Positions 21,150 to 33,350 of a DNA stretch of 64,000 nt are shown here, piece after piece; position 1 is the stretch's first letter; each line of letters begins with the position of its first letter. The notes under the pieces are model-generated. The model made no database searches, was not told the DNA's origin, and saw only the letters and a program-made list of their open reading frames with translations. This stretch comes from Biomphalaria glabrata (lineage: Eukaryota; Mollusca; Gastropoda; Planorbidae): NCBI RefSeq assembly GCF_947242115.1, contig NC_074719.1, positions 42,180,349 through 42,244,348 of the forward strand, read 5' to 3'. A program made the position numbers and the translations under genes.

Positions 21150-21390
21150 TATCGTTTCAGATGAAGGAACCAAACCTGAACCACTGGCCGAAATTGCAGA
21201 GTCATCAGCAGCACTTGCGAAACTCAAAACAATCTGGAAAGACGAAGGCATAGCCCTCGACACTAACATCAAACTGGTGGCTCCCTTAACGTTGTGATGA
21301 CCTCAGACAGAGAGGAATGGAGAAAGACGGTCAACAGATCTTTTGTGGTGCCCCAGCGGACCAACAGACTAAGGAGACCCAATTTTAGTA
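21150..21390 (+). mobile_element. LINE ORF2 relic
   Basis: Reads DEGTKPEPLAEIAESSAALA, then KLKTIWKDEGIALDTNIKL, and further on NRSFVVPQRTNRLR. These match the LINE at 9070-9960 (GTKPELLARIGQYTAALSKL and NRSCLVPQRSNRLRD). The stretch between the two motifs is deleted. Confidence 0.8.
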
Positions 21391-21495
21391 TATATATTTC
21401 TCTGACTCAAACAAAGCCAACATCTAGACATATATTGCCTGTATCATAACATCATTCTGGTCCTTTGCCATCTCGAGGAGGTGACTTTTGAATCA

Positions 21496-21598
21496 TTAAC
21501 CCTTTAGGCGCGTGTGGTAGTTTAGCCTCCAAACATTAGCTTTGCAATTCCATTTTGTATGCACTCATTGTAAAACAGCTCAGCACTTTAAGGGTTAA
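21496..21598. mobile_element. TTAA-flanked MITE, second family
   Basis: A 103-base element bordered by TTAA, with inverted ends CCCTTTAGGCGC and GCACTTTAAGGG. This is the piggyBac-type border, but the sequence is unrelated to the 80-base MITEs. Confidence 0.65.
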
Positions 21599-22259
21599 CC
21601 CCTTCCCTCAGTAAACTTGTATACCAAGTTTCCTGCTTACCATCATTTAGTAAAAGCAGAAAGAATGATCCTACATCTGTTTACCATTAACCTACAATAT
21701 ATAGAAATCTAGGTAAAAACAAGACAACAACCTGTAATTCCAAAAAGAAATAAGTAGTTTGGCTTTAACAACCAGAGCTTAGAGTTGAACATTGACTGTA
21801 CCGGTAGTATTGAATAATATTCAGATTCTTAGTTCCTTTATATAATGTTTAAACATAACTGTCCAAAGTAAATAAAACCTTACATTATAATATACAAGGA
21901 GATATAGGCCTTTAGTTTATCATATAATCTTAAATTACAATTATAATCTTAATATTTATATTATGAAGCTATTAAGTTGATTTGTGAGCATAATCTTAAT
22001 TTGATGATGATTGGTTTCATTGGCATCAAGAGCATTTTTTTTTTAACCAAAAAGAAAATTACATTAATACATGACAATTGCGTTCCTGGATCATTCAGTC
22101 GATATATTGTAAAGACACTAGAAAAGAAAGGGTTTTCCTGAAATTGTCCTAAAATAAAAAACTAAAAATGTGATTTTAACCCTGTTTTTTTTCAAAGTAT
22201 ATAATTGTTGTTATGCTTGTGTAAGTTGTTTTTTTTAACTATTGCTCTTACTTCCTGCA

Positions 22260-22750
22260 TGGGCAGACGACCGCATGCCAAAAGCAAACTTATTTGGTGA
22301 GCTTTAAGGAGAACGGTGCAACAAATGTGTACCCTGTAAGCACTTAAAAGATCAACATGTGCGCCATTTTTCCCTTACTGGCATGGAGGAAAGTAGCCGG
22401 AAGCAGACGGCCTCTGAAAGAGACGGTTGGAGAGCTCCCACGAAGGCCACTGGACACATATTTAAGGCCCAGAGGAAAGCCCTTATTGCACAAAGGTGTA
22501 GAAGGCGTAAGGAAAAGTTTAACCCCCGGCTGAAAAAGGCTTTGACTGCATCAGGTCTGGAAAATATGCAGGTCGCAACTGGGTTAGCGTATCCATGTGA
22601 AACACTGCAATCAATCCTTTATCTTTGGAATCAAAGACATTGCCTTTATAATTTTCTTGATAAAACATTTTTCAACAATTTAAGTAGCCTTTTTAAAAAA
22701 ATTTCTTATCAGAAGTTTACTGCAAAGTTTTGCTCAGGCTGTAATTAAAA
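22260..22750 (+). mobile_element. LINE 3' coding end and 3' UTR
   Basis: The open stretch 22359-22748 reads ASERDGWRAPTKATGHIFKA, QRKALIAQRCRRRKEKF. The D-R-x-x-W-R and Arg-rich pattern is typical just before the C-terminal finger of LINE ORF2 proteins. The last 130 bases recur inside the SINE at 18660-19040, showing that they are mobile. A host exon is less likely. Confidence 0.6.
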
Positions 22751-22779
22751 TAACAAATAAATAAAATTTAAAGTTAAAA

Positions 22780-23150
22780 ATAAACATTTCCTTATTATAT
22801 TATAACTCATTTCTTTATTAAGCCAATAAATGCTAATTTGTTTATAAATAAAGCCTACAAATCATTGATTTTTAAATAAAGCCTGTAAATGCTAATTTGT
22901 TTATTAATAAAGTCTACAAATAGTATCTATGTTGTAAATATAGCCAATAAATGCTAATTAGTTTATCCATAGCACCATTTAATGCTATATAGGTTTGCAA
23001 TAAATCCAATACATACCACTTAATCTATCAGTAAAACATATAAATGCTAGTTTATGAATAAAACCAACAAAAGCTATTTAACAACAAAGCCAATAAATGC
23101 AAATTAGTTTATCAATAAAGCCAATAAATATTTATTAGTTTTGTATTCAA
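22780..23150. repeat. Degenerate tandem repeat, about 37-base unit
   Basis: Recurring AATAAAGCC, AATAAATGCTAATT and GTTTAT blocks at roughly 35-45-base spacing, strongly diverged. Confidence 0.7.
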
Positions 23151-23820
23151 TTTAGTCTCACCAGAATTAAAAAAAAATAATAATCAGTAATAATAAAAAA
23201 ATGGAAGAATAGAACTATTTATGGATTTCAATTTTTAAAAACAAAATACCACTATAACATAATCACATTAAAATCAGTCAAATATAATGTCCAATAATAA
23301 AATTAAGTAGTGAATAACATATATAATCTATTAATAAAATTCAAATTTTTGACCCAAACATCTGCTGAACTTAAGTTTTGACCTCAACATATATCTTAAT
23401 AGAGTAATGATTGACTAGCAACCTAACCCTATCCTGGCATTTCTGAACAAAACCATTCAAAAGCATTGTGGCTTCAGTCATGACAAGATAAAAAGTAAAA
23501 GAAAAAAAATCTGAGAAGAGTCAAACTCAGTAAGCTGTTGATGCCAGTATATTACTATTTCCTGTATGGTAGGTACACTTGGACTTTGTCATGCTGGCTA
23601 TGACTTTAAACCCAACTCAGCATTTTAAAAGAAAGCTCTACAACCAGAGAGTTTCAATGTGACAAGTAAATTGAAAATCCTTAACCCATCCCCCCCCCTC
23701 CAATTTTTAAAAAAAATTACACTCTTCAATAAATATAACATACTATTAATAATTAGGATGTTTCAGAAAATTTGTTACAAATGAAATACAAAAATACTTT
23801 AGCAATGATTAGAATACAGA
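23151..23820. other. Intergenic, no supported gene
   Basis: AT-rich; nothing recognised. Confidence 0.5.
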
Positions 23821-23827
23821 CTTAAGG

Positions 23828-24078
23828 ACACGGTGGCCAAGTGGTAAAGCACTTGGCTACCAAACAAGAAGCCTCTGGTTTAAATCTTAAAGACTTGAGT
23901 TTTGAATTCAGGAAACCCCTGAGTCCCTCTAACTCTATTGGACACCTAACATTAGTTGGCGAAAGAAATTGGGTTGGTTGGTTGTGCTGGGCCATAAACA
24001 ACTCCCTTACCCTTCAGCTATAGAAACACATGATCTTTTAAGTCCCACAAACTGCAAGGTCTCAAAAGGAGTACTTTA
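23828..24078 (+). mobile_element. SINE family A, old copy
   Basis: Head GGTGGCCAAGTGGTAAAGCA, body (AACATTAGTTGGCGAAAG, GGTTGGTTGTGCTGG) and 3' end GCAAGGTCTCAAAAGGAGTA are all recognisable but diverged. Confidence 0.8.
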
Positions 24079-24429
24079 CTCTGTTGATAGATATCAGAAC
24101 GGTTTAGCCACTAAAATGATTACCATTTAGCAAATGAACAAAATGGTCTAATGGTCCCACCAAGTTTGACTTTTAAAGAAACAGCTTCTGACAACAGCTT
24201 CTAAACAAATCCTATGGCACCTTGGAATGAAGTATTTGTTTAAGTAATAGATTAATGAAGTTGAAAACTGGCACAAACATTATTGCCAGGGAAAAAAAAA
24301 AAAGGCAAAGACGTTGAAAGACAAATTGAGAAGTGTTTTCAATTTAGATATTGGCACCTTTAAGTAATTTAGGACGTTTTATTCCTGTTATGCTCATCAA
24401 AATATTGCAGAGAGTAAACTGAGTTCAAG

Positions 24430-25215
24430 GAGATGAAAACAATATAATATTAGCCCATAACATAATATTAGACCACACAACATAATATGTGTGGTCTAAA
24501 CATAATATTAGCACATAAAACATAATATTAGCCCACACAATGTAATATTAGCCCATAACATAATTAATATTAGTGCACTCAGCATAGTATTAGCCCATAA
24601 AACAAAATATTAGCCCACACAACATAATTTTAGTCCATAACATAATATTAGCCCACACGACATAATTTTGGTCCATAACATACTATTAGCCCACACAACA
24701 TAATTTTGGTCCATAACATAATATTAGCCCACACGACATAATTTTGGTCCATAACATACTATTAGCCCACACGACATAATTTTAGTCCATAACATATTAG
24801 CCCACTTGACATAATTTTGGTCCATAACATAATATTAGCCCACATGACATAATATTAGCATATAACAATATTAGCCCATAACAAAATAATTGCCCACTCG
24901 ACATAATATTAGCCTATAACATAATAGTAGCCAACACAACATAATATTAGTTCATCACATAATATAGCCCACACAACATAATATTAGTTCATCACATAAT
25001 ATAGCCCACACAACATAATATTAGTTCATCACATAATATAGCCCACACAACATAATATTAGTTCATCACATAATATAGTCCACACAACATAATATTAGTT
25101 CATCATATAATATAGCCCACACAACATAATATTAGTTCATCACATAATATAGCCCACACAACATAATAAAAGCCCACAAAATATGATATTAGCCCATAAC
25201 ATAATATTAGCAGAC
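24430..25215. repeat. Complex minisatellite, 37-40-base units
   Basis: Two interleaved unit types: ACATAATATTAGCCCACAC with ACATAATTTTGGTCCATA on the left, and ACATAATATTAGTTCATC with ACATAATATAGCCCACAC on the right (24950-25165). Confidence 0.95.
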
Positions 25216-25782
25216 ACAAAATATATGAGCTTTATATCCAGCTCAATTATATAATAATAAAAATTTAATATAATATACATTAACATAATGTAGGCTCAAA
25301 TTGCTATGAAAAAATAAAAAAAGACAATTAAAATAGGATTTAACATGGAATGGTAAGAAAAAGTAATTTGGTTGACATACATTTTGTTAGATGTACAAAA
25401 AAAAAAAAAAAAGACTAGAAAAAAATGTTCAGCTAAAAAAACATGTTTTTAAAAAGAGTCCAACCACATAGCCAATCATATCAGTTGATAATGTTACAAT
25501 TGAATTAAAATATGCTAGTTTACTTAAGATTTTCAGTAGAATTCATGGATTTAACAATGTATAAAACAAAATTTTTAATATGATTTTGTATTAAGTCTCT
25601 ACAGTAGGCTTATATATAATAGTCTCATTCAAAGGAAGTTCTGTATTGTAATCATCACATCTCGATCAGACTTATGGATCTCTGAACCACCTCCTTGCCC
25701 AAGAAGCACAAAGCTTCAATCAATACCTGTGGCAACGTCTGTTATGGAACATAAAATAGCAATGTTTACATACCGGTATAAT
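25216..25782. other. Intergenic, no supported gene
   Basis: AT-rich; nothing recognised. Confidence 0.5.
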
Positions 25783-25848
25783 GATGATGGCCTTTACATT
25801 ATTTGCCCTACAGATCGCAAGGTCTGAAAGGGGAACTTTACTTTATAA
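25783..25848 (+). mobile_element. SINE family A, 3' end only
   Basis: GATGGCCTTTACATTATTTG, CCCTACAGATCGCAAGGTCT, GAAAGGGGAACTTTACTTT: the last 65 bases of family A. Confidence 0.85.
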
Positions 25849-26064
25849 TAATGATGATCTTACTAAAATGTAGTATTGATACAGTTTAAAAAAGCATTAC
25901 AAACAGACACTCTGAAAAAATTGTAATGTCTGAAAAGTGATCACACACACCTAAGGGTAGCCTAAGTATCCCCAAAAAGGTCCTTCAGGATAATGACATT
26001 TTTAGAGTATTTAAAATATATTAAGCTAGATGATAATTTCAAATACATCAAAGTTATGTGCTAT

Positions 26065-28166
26065 TCACCAAGCTAATCCGCTGTAGTTTAAGTTATTATG
26101 GCTATGACTATGTATGTGCTGATAAAAGAAATTTTCTGTGTGTCCGACTACAAATGTGGCAGCTCCACTGCTTCCTGGACAAGTGGGTGTTGAGTACACA
26201 AACTGGAACCAGACTTTACCCTTTTTCACTGTTTTCAAAGCATGACCAATGCTAACCATTTTGAAATGACCATGAGGGTGGGACACTATGCAGATTAACT
26301 TGCGTTTCACATCAAGGGATTTATACTTATTGTATGCCTTCTTCCAAAGAATTTCAAATTGCTTCATTGATGTGTCTAACCGTTTCATCAGATCTGGGTC
26401 ACAAGTTGCGCACTTGAAAAGACAGCGATCCTTTTCTTTATCTTCATAGTCCACACTGATTCCACTCAGGACTATTTCCGCGCTTCGTTCGTTGTCGTAA
26501 AATAACTTGCAGAATGTATTTTTCGCTTCCTCATCATCGTAGACAACATGCTTGGCCGTCATTACAAAAACCTCCATCCAATGTTTGCTCGGGCTGTCCG
26601 ACTGTTTACAATTCAAACAGGAGCAAGTTGTCTTATCGTCACCTTTATGCCACATTAATTGATCGATTCTTCCAGTTCCATATCTTTTAGAGCGGCGTCC
26701 TCTTCTGTCACTAAAAAGATAATTGTCTGGTCTACTTTGACTGACAAAATTGGCATCTATTCTCACTGTCATTAGAGCCAGATAATTGATACAGTCATAA
26801 ACAACACTGGTTCGATATGGTTCCGGTAGGTGATGCATGTTAAAATTTTCAACAGGTATAAACTGTGTATGGCCAGGGTACTTGTTACATTTTTCATACT
26901 GCATAGGTATTCCTGCTTCTCCAAGTTCACAAACTTCCATTTCATGTGTAACTGTTGAAATTTAAAAAAAAATTAAAAAATCTTAATTTATTTTAAACAA
27001 AAATCAAAGCAAAAAATCTAAGAATGGAAAAAATGAGAATTAATGAATATTACAGTAGAACTCTGGTATAGAACTAATTCTTCAAAGTACTGAATTAATA
27101 TAATTATTATTATATATATTAATAATGAATTGTATAACATAGTCACATTTTTCTTTTTTTTATTTATATTTAACTTAATAAAAAAATTGCCACTAATTTT
27201 GGATAAAAAATAATACCAGAAGCAAAAAAATTGTCCAATTCTTTTTAGTTGAACTTACAGAATTTTCTACATTGGTTCCATAAGGTTGTTATTGCCAGGA
27301 AATAGACATAAGCACCCCACTACATAAGGAAATAGTGATCTCTAAGCATCTTGCTGCACATAATGCAGAATCAGTGACACATCAGATTCTCAATTGTATT
27401 AAGTAACTGCTGTCCCTGTGGTCAGGTCAGCTATAAGGATAGTTGGCAACTGCTGTAAGGGTTGCAATGCTCTAACCATAGCCAACACCCATACTGTATC
27501 TGGAATCTGCTGTTCCGTTGGGCACATAACTACAAGGATAGTTGGGAACTGCTGAGTGGTTAACAATAATCCAATCATAGCTAACACCCATACTGTATCT
27601 AGAATCTGCTGTTCCGTTGGGCACATAGCTACAAGGATAGTTGGGAACTGCTGAGTGGGTAACAATAATCCGATCATAGCTAACACCCAGACTTTCATCT
27701 GTTGCTCCACGAATAAAGGAGGTCAACAACATTATATTTACCCTACAACTTGCTATGTCTATAAAATATGGTTTGTTGAAGTTCATTAGATTTGCACATC
27801 TTGTCTTGCATAAATTATTTTGCTGTACATGTTTCGATGTTCCTTAGAATCAAATATTATTACATCCTAGCACAAAAATCCAGCAGGACAGAGGCGGATG
27901 GCAGCAAGCAGTTTTTAAAAAAGCAGTCCAGAGAGCATACCAGATAGCCATCCTTGTACTACCCATGATATGTTAATACTTTTAAATCTACGCTACAACT
28001 TGATATCTTCTAAAGTTAAAGCTTAAAAAAAATTGCATAATAACAAATTTAAATATAATACAATTAATAAACCTTTTAAATCTGTTGAATCATGCATATC
28101 TTCTGAATCATGCATATCTTCTGTGAATTCACTCATTTTATCATCATCAGTAATCCTGCGAATCAT
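26065..28166 (-). CDS. Chymotrypsin-fold protease-like protein, gene 2
   Basis: Two coding exons on the minus strand: 28166-28073 (31 codons plus one base, donor AAAAG then GTTTAT) and 26951-26065 (after acceptor AAATTTCAACAG). Phase-1 intron as in gene 1; product 326 residues. Triad candidates are His166 (MTAKHVV), Asp206 (EKDRCLF) and Ser293 (CPGSSGAATF). CSCLNC (141-146), CATC (212-215), SHPHGH (255-260) and C-terminal NYSGLAW are shared with gene 1. Exon 1 is acidic and holds a small repeat (SEDMHD / TEDMHD). The exon directly follows a splice acceptor (TTTTACAG), so an untranslated exon lies upstream; a candidate is near 33785. The intron carries a 99-base repeat. Function unknown; proteolysis is inferred from the motifs only. 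Confidence 0.85.
27435..27698. repeat. 99-base tandem repeat, about 2.7 copies, in intron of protease gene 2
   Basis: AAGGATAGTTGG recurs at 27435, 27534 and 27633, an exact 99-base (33-codon) period. The minus strand is open in two frames across all copies. One frame reads PNYPCSYVPNGTADSRYSMG. The array starts on the minus strand right after a splice-acceptor-like CAACAG at 27701-27699. Confidence 0.85.
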
Positions 28167-28169
28167 CTG

Positions 28170-29080
28170 TAAAATAATAATTAAAATATATCCTACATTG
28201 TCCTAGATGCCAATAGTCAGTATCAGTATCATTAGGTAGTTAAACCTACAAAATGTATTATTATCTATTATAATCTAATCTATGTAGCCTCTATAGAAAT
28301 ATTTATGTAAACTAAGTACTATAGTCCAATGATTCTTAGTTATGACTCTATCCTAGATGTACATATAGCAAATAATGTAAATCTAGATTCTATCTAGTCT
28401 TGAATAATGTTGTAGGGATGTGAAAATTCAAAAATTCCTGAGTCAAAAAATGGAGTAAAATTTTTAGACAGATTTTTTCCTTGCTGTTATATAGGTCTTT
28501 GTTGGAAATTGATTTTATGCTCATTATTAGTAAATTACATTTCATTGCTAAAAAGAGTGAATCCGATTACTTTTGATGATGGAGAACATTTTTTATCTCT
28601 GACAATTTAAAAAAAAAATTATTTAAATATTTTACATTGAAAGTATATACATTTTTATTTTTACTGATACTCATTAAATGCTGCCTCCATTTTGTTCACA
28701 CCATTCTGACATTTCTTGTAGCTCAGGACCTCATTATTTCTTAATCTCCTTCAATATTTACACTCTAAATAGTAAAAATCATAACTTTCTTATTGTTAAA
28801 CACACTGTCATAATTGGAAGTTCTAATGAAGTTCTTTAATGATGTTTTTAACAAAAAAAAAATTGTTTTCAAAGATTTTTTTTTTCACATCCCTAAATGT
28901 TGATCTAGAATATATAGATCTAGATAATAGATTTAGGCCACTTAAAAGACTACTATTAGCACTTTTATTCTAAATGTTTATAAATCTAAACTAGAATAAT
29001 TTACTATATTGTATAAAATACTACTACAGATAATATTTAACAATGATATATTCATAGATTAGACATAGTCCATGAACTGC
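28170..29080. other. AT-rich upstream of protease gene 2
   Basis: No gene supported. Towards the right it becomes rich in TAGATCTAG-like words, which dominate 30.6-32.8 kb. Confidence 0.5.
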
Positions 29081-30560
29081 TAAGTTTGTGCAAGGAATGG
29101 TTCCCCAGGAATTGAAGGATTCCAACATAGTAACAATTAAAAAATAAAGGTGACTGCTCTGACTGTAACAGTCATAGAGGCATTTCACTCCTTAGCATAG
29201 TTGGAAAGGCATATGCTTGAGTAATACTGAAGCGGATGCAGATCTTGGTGGAACCAGTTTACCCAGAATCGCAGTTTGGCGTTAGGGCCGGTAGATCCAC
29301 AACAGATATGATTTTCTCCCTGCGGAAAAGCAGAAAACAAAAGCTGCCACTCTATATATCTTTTATTGACATGACCAAGGCCTTTGACCTTGTCAGCAGA
29401 TCCGGTCTGTTTGCAGTATTAGAGAGAATTGGCTGTTCAATCAAGCTACGGAAACTAGTGTCAGCTTTTCATGAAAATATGCAGGGAACCGTACAGTTTG
29501 ACAGTTCTGCCTTTAAACCCTTCTCCATCAAGAGCAGAGTAAAACAAGGATGTGTTCTGGCTCCAACACTATTCAGAATCTTCTTTCAGTGGTACTCACC
29601 AGCGCTTTTAAATCCCTGAAAGATGGAGTATATATAGATCGATGGAGAGCCATTTAACCTGGCATGCCTTAAAGCTAAAACGAAGAGACGCATATCTTGA
29701 TTAGGGAACTGCTGTTCACCGATGATGCGGCACTCATATCTCACACCCAAGAAGGATTGCAGAGGCTTGTGAATGCTCTGGCAGCTGCTTGTCAAGAGTT
29801 TAGCCTTACAATAAGCTAGCAACCTAGATTTAGACACTGAGATGACAAAAAGAATAGGAAAGGCTTCTGCAGCAATGGGAAAATACCAAATTGACTACGG
29901 CAACAAAAATCCTAGTCTACAATGCCTGCGTTCTGAGCACACTTCTTTATGGCAGTGAGAGCTGGGCAACTTACATGCGTCAAGAACACAGATTAAATAG
30001 CTTACACTTATGCTGCCAGGGACGCATAATGTGCATCTCCTGGAAGGATCATGTCTCCAACCAGAACATTCTGAAACGGGCCAATATGCACAGCATCTAT
30101 GCTCTTCTTACACTGAGAAGACTATGCTGGCTCGGTAATGTCACTCATATGCCAGACAGAAGAATCCTTAAAGACACACTATACACGCTGGGCTTGCAGA
30201 GGGAGTCAGACCCAATAACTGTCCAAGACTAACCTACAGAGATGTCTGTAAGCGAGACATGAGAACCACGGGCATCGAACAAAGTATGTGGGAGCATCGA
30301 ACAAAGTATGTGGGAGCATCGAACAAAGTATGTGGAAGGAGATAGCCCAAGACCGGACAGCACGGAGACTATACAGGCTGGTATAAACTTCGCCAAGTGC
30401 AAAAGAAGCGAAGCTGCATCAGTCAAGAGAAAGAACTAGTCCTAATTTAAGTCAGATGCATATATTATACATGCACGAACTGTGGCAAACTCTGCCACTC
30501 CAGAATCGGCTTGATCAGTCACACCAGATTCTGCCGTCTCAAGACGAAACCAAAGCCATT
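29080..30560 (+). mobile_element. LINE reverse transcriptase relic to C-terminal finger
   Basis: 29236-29600 reads SQFGVRAGRSTTDMIFSLRK, YISFIDMTKAFDLVSRSGLF and VKQGCVLAPTLFRIFF (RT domains). After a decayed part with FTDDAALISHT-like residues near 29720, 29891-30232 reads VLSTLLYGSESWATY and RRLCWLGNVTHMPDRRILKD. Near 30475 one frame reads CTNCGKLCHSRIGLISHTRF followed by C, the terminal finger. A 21-base triplication (GCATCGAACAAAGTATGTGG) lies at 30280-30335. The RT region is deleted and frameshifted. Confidence 0.9.
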
Positions 30561-30599
30561 GATTCACCTGGGCGCATCCACTGTCTTCCGAGACATAAG

Positions 30600-32780
30600 G
30601 AGCCATATATAGAACTATATTATAGTGACAATAGTCATAGTAGTATGAGTCATAGGTATCTAGTCTAGGTCATATATAATCTAGATTCTAGATCGATAGT
30701 AGGCCTAAATCTAGTAGAATCTAGTAGTTACACTTACAGTGACTTAAATTTAAACTAAAGTACTATTACTATACTATAGACAGAGATAGATATAGATTCT
30801 AATCTAGAAGATCTATGACTATTGATTATATTCTATACTCTATAAGTATACTACACTAGACTAGTGACTAGTCTATACTGTACACACTATACTTGACTTA
30901 GACGGAGTGTACTTGTATAATCATAGACTATAATGTATGAGTATAATCAGTATAAATAAGTTACCCAATTAGAATCTAGATATATAGTAGTTTATTTATT
31001 TTGGACATTACATGAATTCGGACATTCGCTGTTTTTTGTGGTCATTAAATAATTATTTTAATATGTACTATATATACTATAAAACTAGCACACTGTATAA
31101 TGTGCTTGTCCATTTTCCAATGATTCTAACCCAATTTCCTTCCATTTAGCTGTCTTTTAACGTAAGAAAAACGAATTTCAAATTTGTTAGTCAGGTTGTT
31201 GTTTTTTCCTATGTTACCCGGATGACTTTACCTCTTCCTAGAGTTAAGACTATATTTTTTGATTGGCTAAGTCTATACTAATGAGCCTGGCAATATTTAT
31301 TCTGTTTTTGGAGCTACTTTATTTGATTCATAAGCCAAGTTTTCTAATTCCATACCAAAAAAAAATTAATACGGTGTCCGAATTAAATTGCGATTTTCTT
31401 ACCAAAATTTATTTCGGACAGCCAGTTTTGGACATCAATAAAAATGATGTTATATTATATTTGTTCGTTTGTTGTTGTTTTTTTCAATAGAGAATAAATG
31501 GGCAAATGTTTGGAGTGAGCTTGGTACAATGAATGAAGTTAAATGCTTAGATCTAGACCTACTAGATAGATCTAGATTTATATAGAGAGAATATAGAGGA
31601 TTCAGTTAGGCAAGAATGGCTATCGTAACCTGTAGGGGCCTACTATACTACAAAAGATCATCTGTATTAGAAATTTATTAAATTAATAAACAAAAAAAAC
31701 ACAAACATTCAACACACATCTAATCATGCAAACCCCAAACATTCAACACAGATAAAATAAACAAACATAAAATAAGTCTAAAAGTCGGTGCAGAAATCAC
31801 TATTCCAGTGACCTAATTTTGGTAGAATAAGTGTGTTCATATTTTAATTTTTTGTGTTCGTATTTATGCATAGTTTGAAAACATCGTAATGATTTCATGT
31901 GAGGGGCTATGGCTGGGGATCTTAAAATTTAGTTAATGTTAATATAGAATTAAAATCTGAGTTTATTGATGCCTAAATATAGAGACTGTCCGAAATAAAT
32001 TATGGTGTCCGGAATCAAATAATGTGGGTCAAATGTGTCTGATTTAAATGAAAACACACAGCCTCTTTGACCTTAAATATAATAACAATTATAGGTTTGG
32101 GGAACAAATATAAGTAGTCATCCTTATTCTCCTTTAAGTTAACTAAAGAAGATTTTGATACGTCATTTTCTTTTCTATGTCAAACCATTGTAAAATAATG
32201 CGCTGTCAAAGTCAAACTTTCAAATTTGGGCCTATAGGTGTCCGAATAGCATAAACTTAAATTTACTACTCTAGATCTAGACTCTAGTCACTGAATCAGA
32301 TCTAGGTCTAGTCAACTCTCTACAGTCTCTAGACTAGATATACTCTGGTATACTTTATTGTCTATATTCACTAATAGTAAAAGTGTAGACAGAGTAGTAC
32401 TAGTAGTGTCTAGTGACAAATGATGAGAAAATAGTCTAGAGTCTAGACTCTAGTGAAGTGACAGTCTAGTCAGTATACACTTAATTATAATTTAACACAC
32501 AGTGACACTGCACAGGCACAGTCAGTCACAATGAAATGTAACTTGTAAGTATACTGTATAGTCTAGATTCTATATAGATCTAGTAAGATCTACTGATCTA
32601 GTAATAGTGACTAGTCTTGTTACAGTTAATTTAACTCAACTCTCAACTGTTGTCACTTACAGTCATTACAGTCTTACTTGACTTGGATCTATACTCAGTA
32701 CTGGTTACTCACTAACTCAGCTGTACTCATTGACAACTAGAATAGATCTAGTCTACTTAGAGTTACTACTTAAAAAATTA
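30600..32780. other. Intergenic region rich in CTAG / AGATCT words
   Basis: 30600-31000 and 32260-32780 are extremely rich in TAGA, CTAG, AGTCTAG and AGATCTAG words on both strands without a fixed period. 31000-32250 is ordinary AT-rich DNA. The ORF at 31263-31490 has no family resemblance and is rejected as a gene. Confidence 0.6.
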
Positions 32781-33119
32781 CTAGATCATGTAGTCATAAC
32801 AAAAGTAAAAATAGTCACTTTGTTTCTTAGAATTTGGTTAGGTTTTAATAAATTTGGGGTCAAAGGTTACCATTTGACATATATGTGTCAACTATTAATT
32901 TAAATCCATATGAAAAAAATACTCAATTAGCTACCCTATTCTATATTTAACACTACTTATAATTATAATCTTTAATTCTGTAAAAAAAAATGTTGATAAA
33001 CTTGTATTCACATTGTGCTTATATTAAAAAGCTTTCAAGAATTTTATTTGTTTGTAAGAATCATATAGGGCCTACTTGAAAAAAAAATCACTTGCTTTAG
33101 ATAGATCTATGAGTTATTT

Positions 33120-33350
33120 TTTATTATTATTATGGTCTCCTTCAGCCACGAAGCGATATGTCGCCCACACAGCAGTTCTGCCTTACCGTCAGCTGATGTA
33201 TCCAAAGGAACAGCAAGTGCCTAAACAGTTTATGATCACAGGTGTCCCCAGCTATGCCAGGGTGGTTAATATGACAAAAAGATGTTTCCTTATGTTAGAG
33301 GAATTTAAATTACCTATATTATATGAAACTGATGGCCTAAAGAAATAATT
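33120..33350 (+). repeat. Dispersed repeat family E, partial
   Basis: CTCCTTCAGCCACGAAGCGA, TATGTCGCCCACACAGCAGT and CAGCTGATGTATCCAAAGGA match blocks at 57330-57360 and 57965-58020. The ORF across it is a by-product. Confidence 0.65.

Noticed and set aside
22359-22748. Host gene exon of 129 codons
   Set aside because: Its end is found inserted in a SINE at 18762-18905, and its ASERDGWR...RRRKEKF pattern is that of a LINE C-terminus.
27399-27710. Signal-peptide-like start MKVWVLAMIGLLLPTQQ
   Set aside because: The same residues recur in each 99-base repeat unit, so the hydrophobic stretch is a repeat by-product rather than a leader.
31263-31490. 75-codon hydrophobic ORF
   Set aside because: AT-rich, no ATG context, no family resemblance, no splice sites that would extend it.
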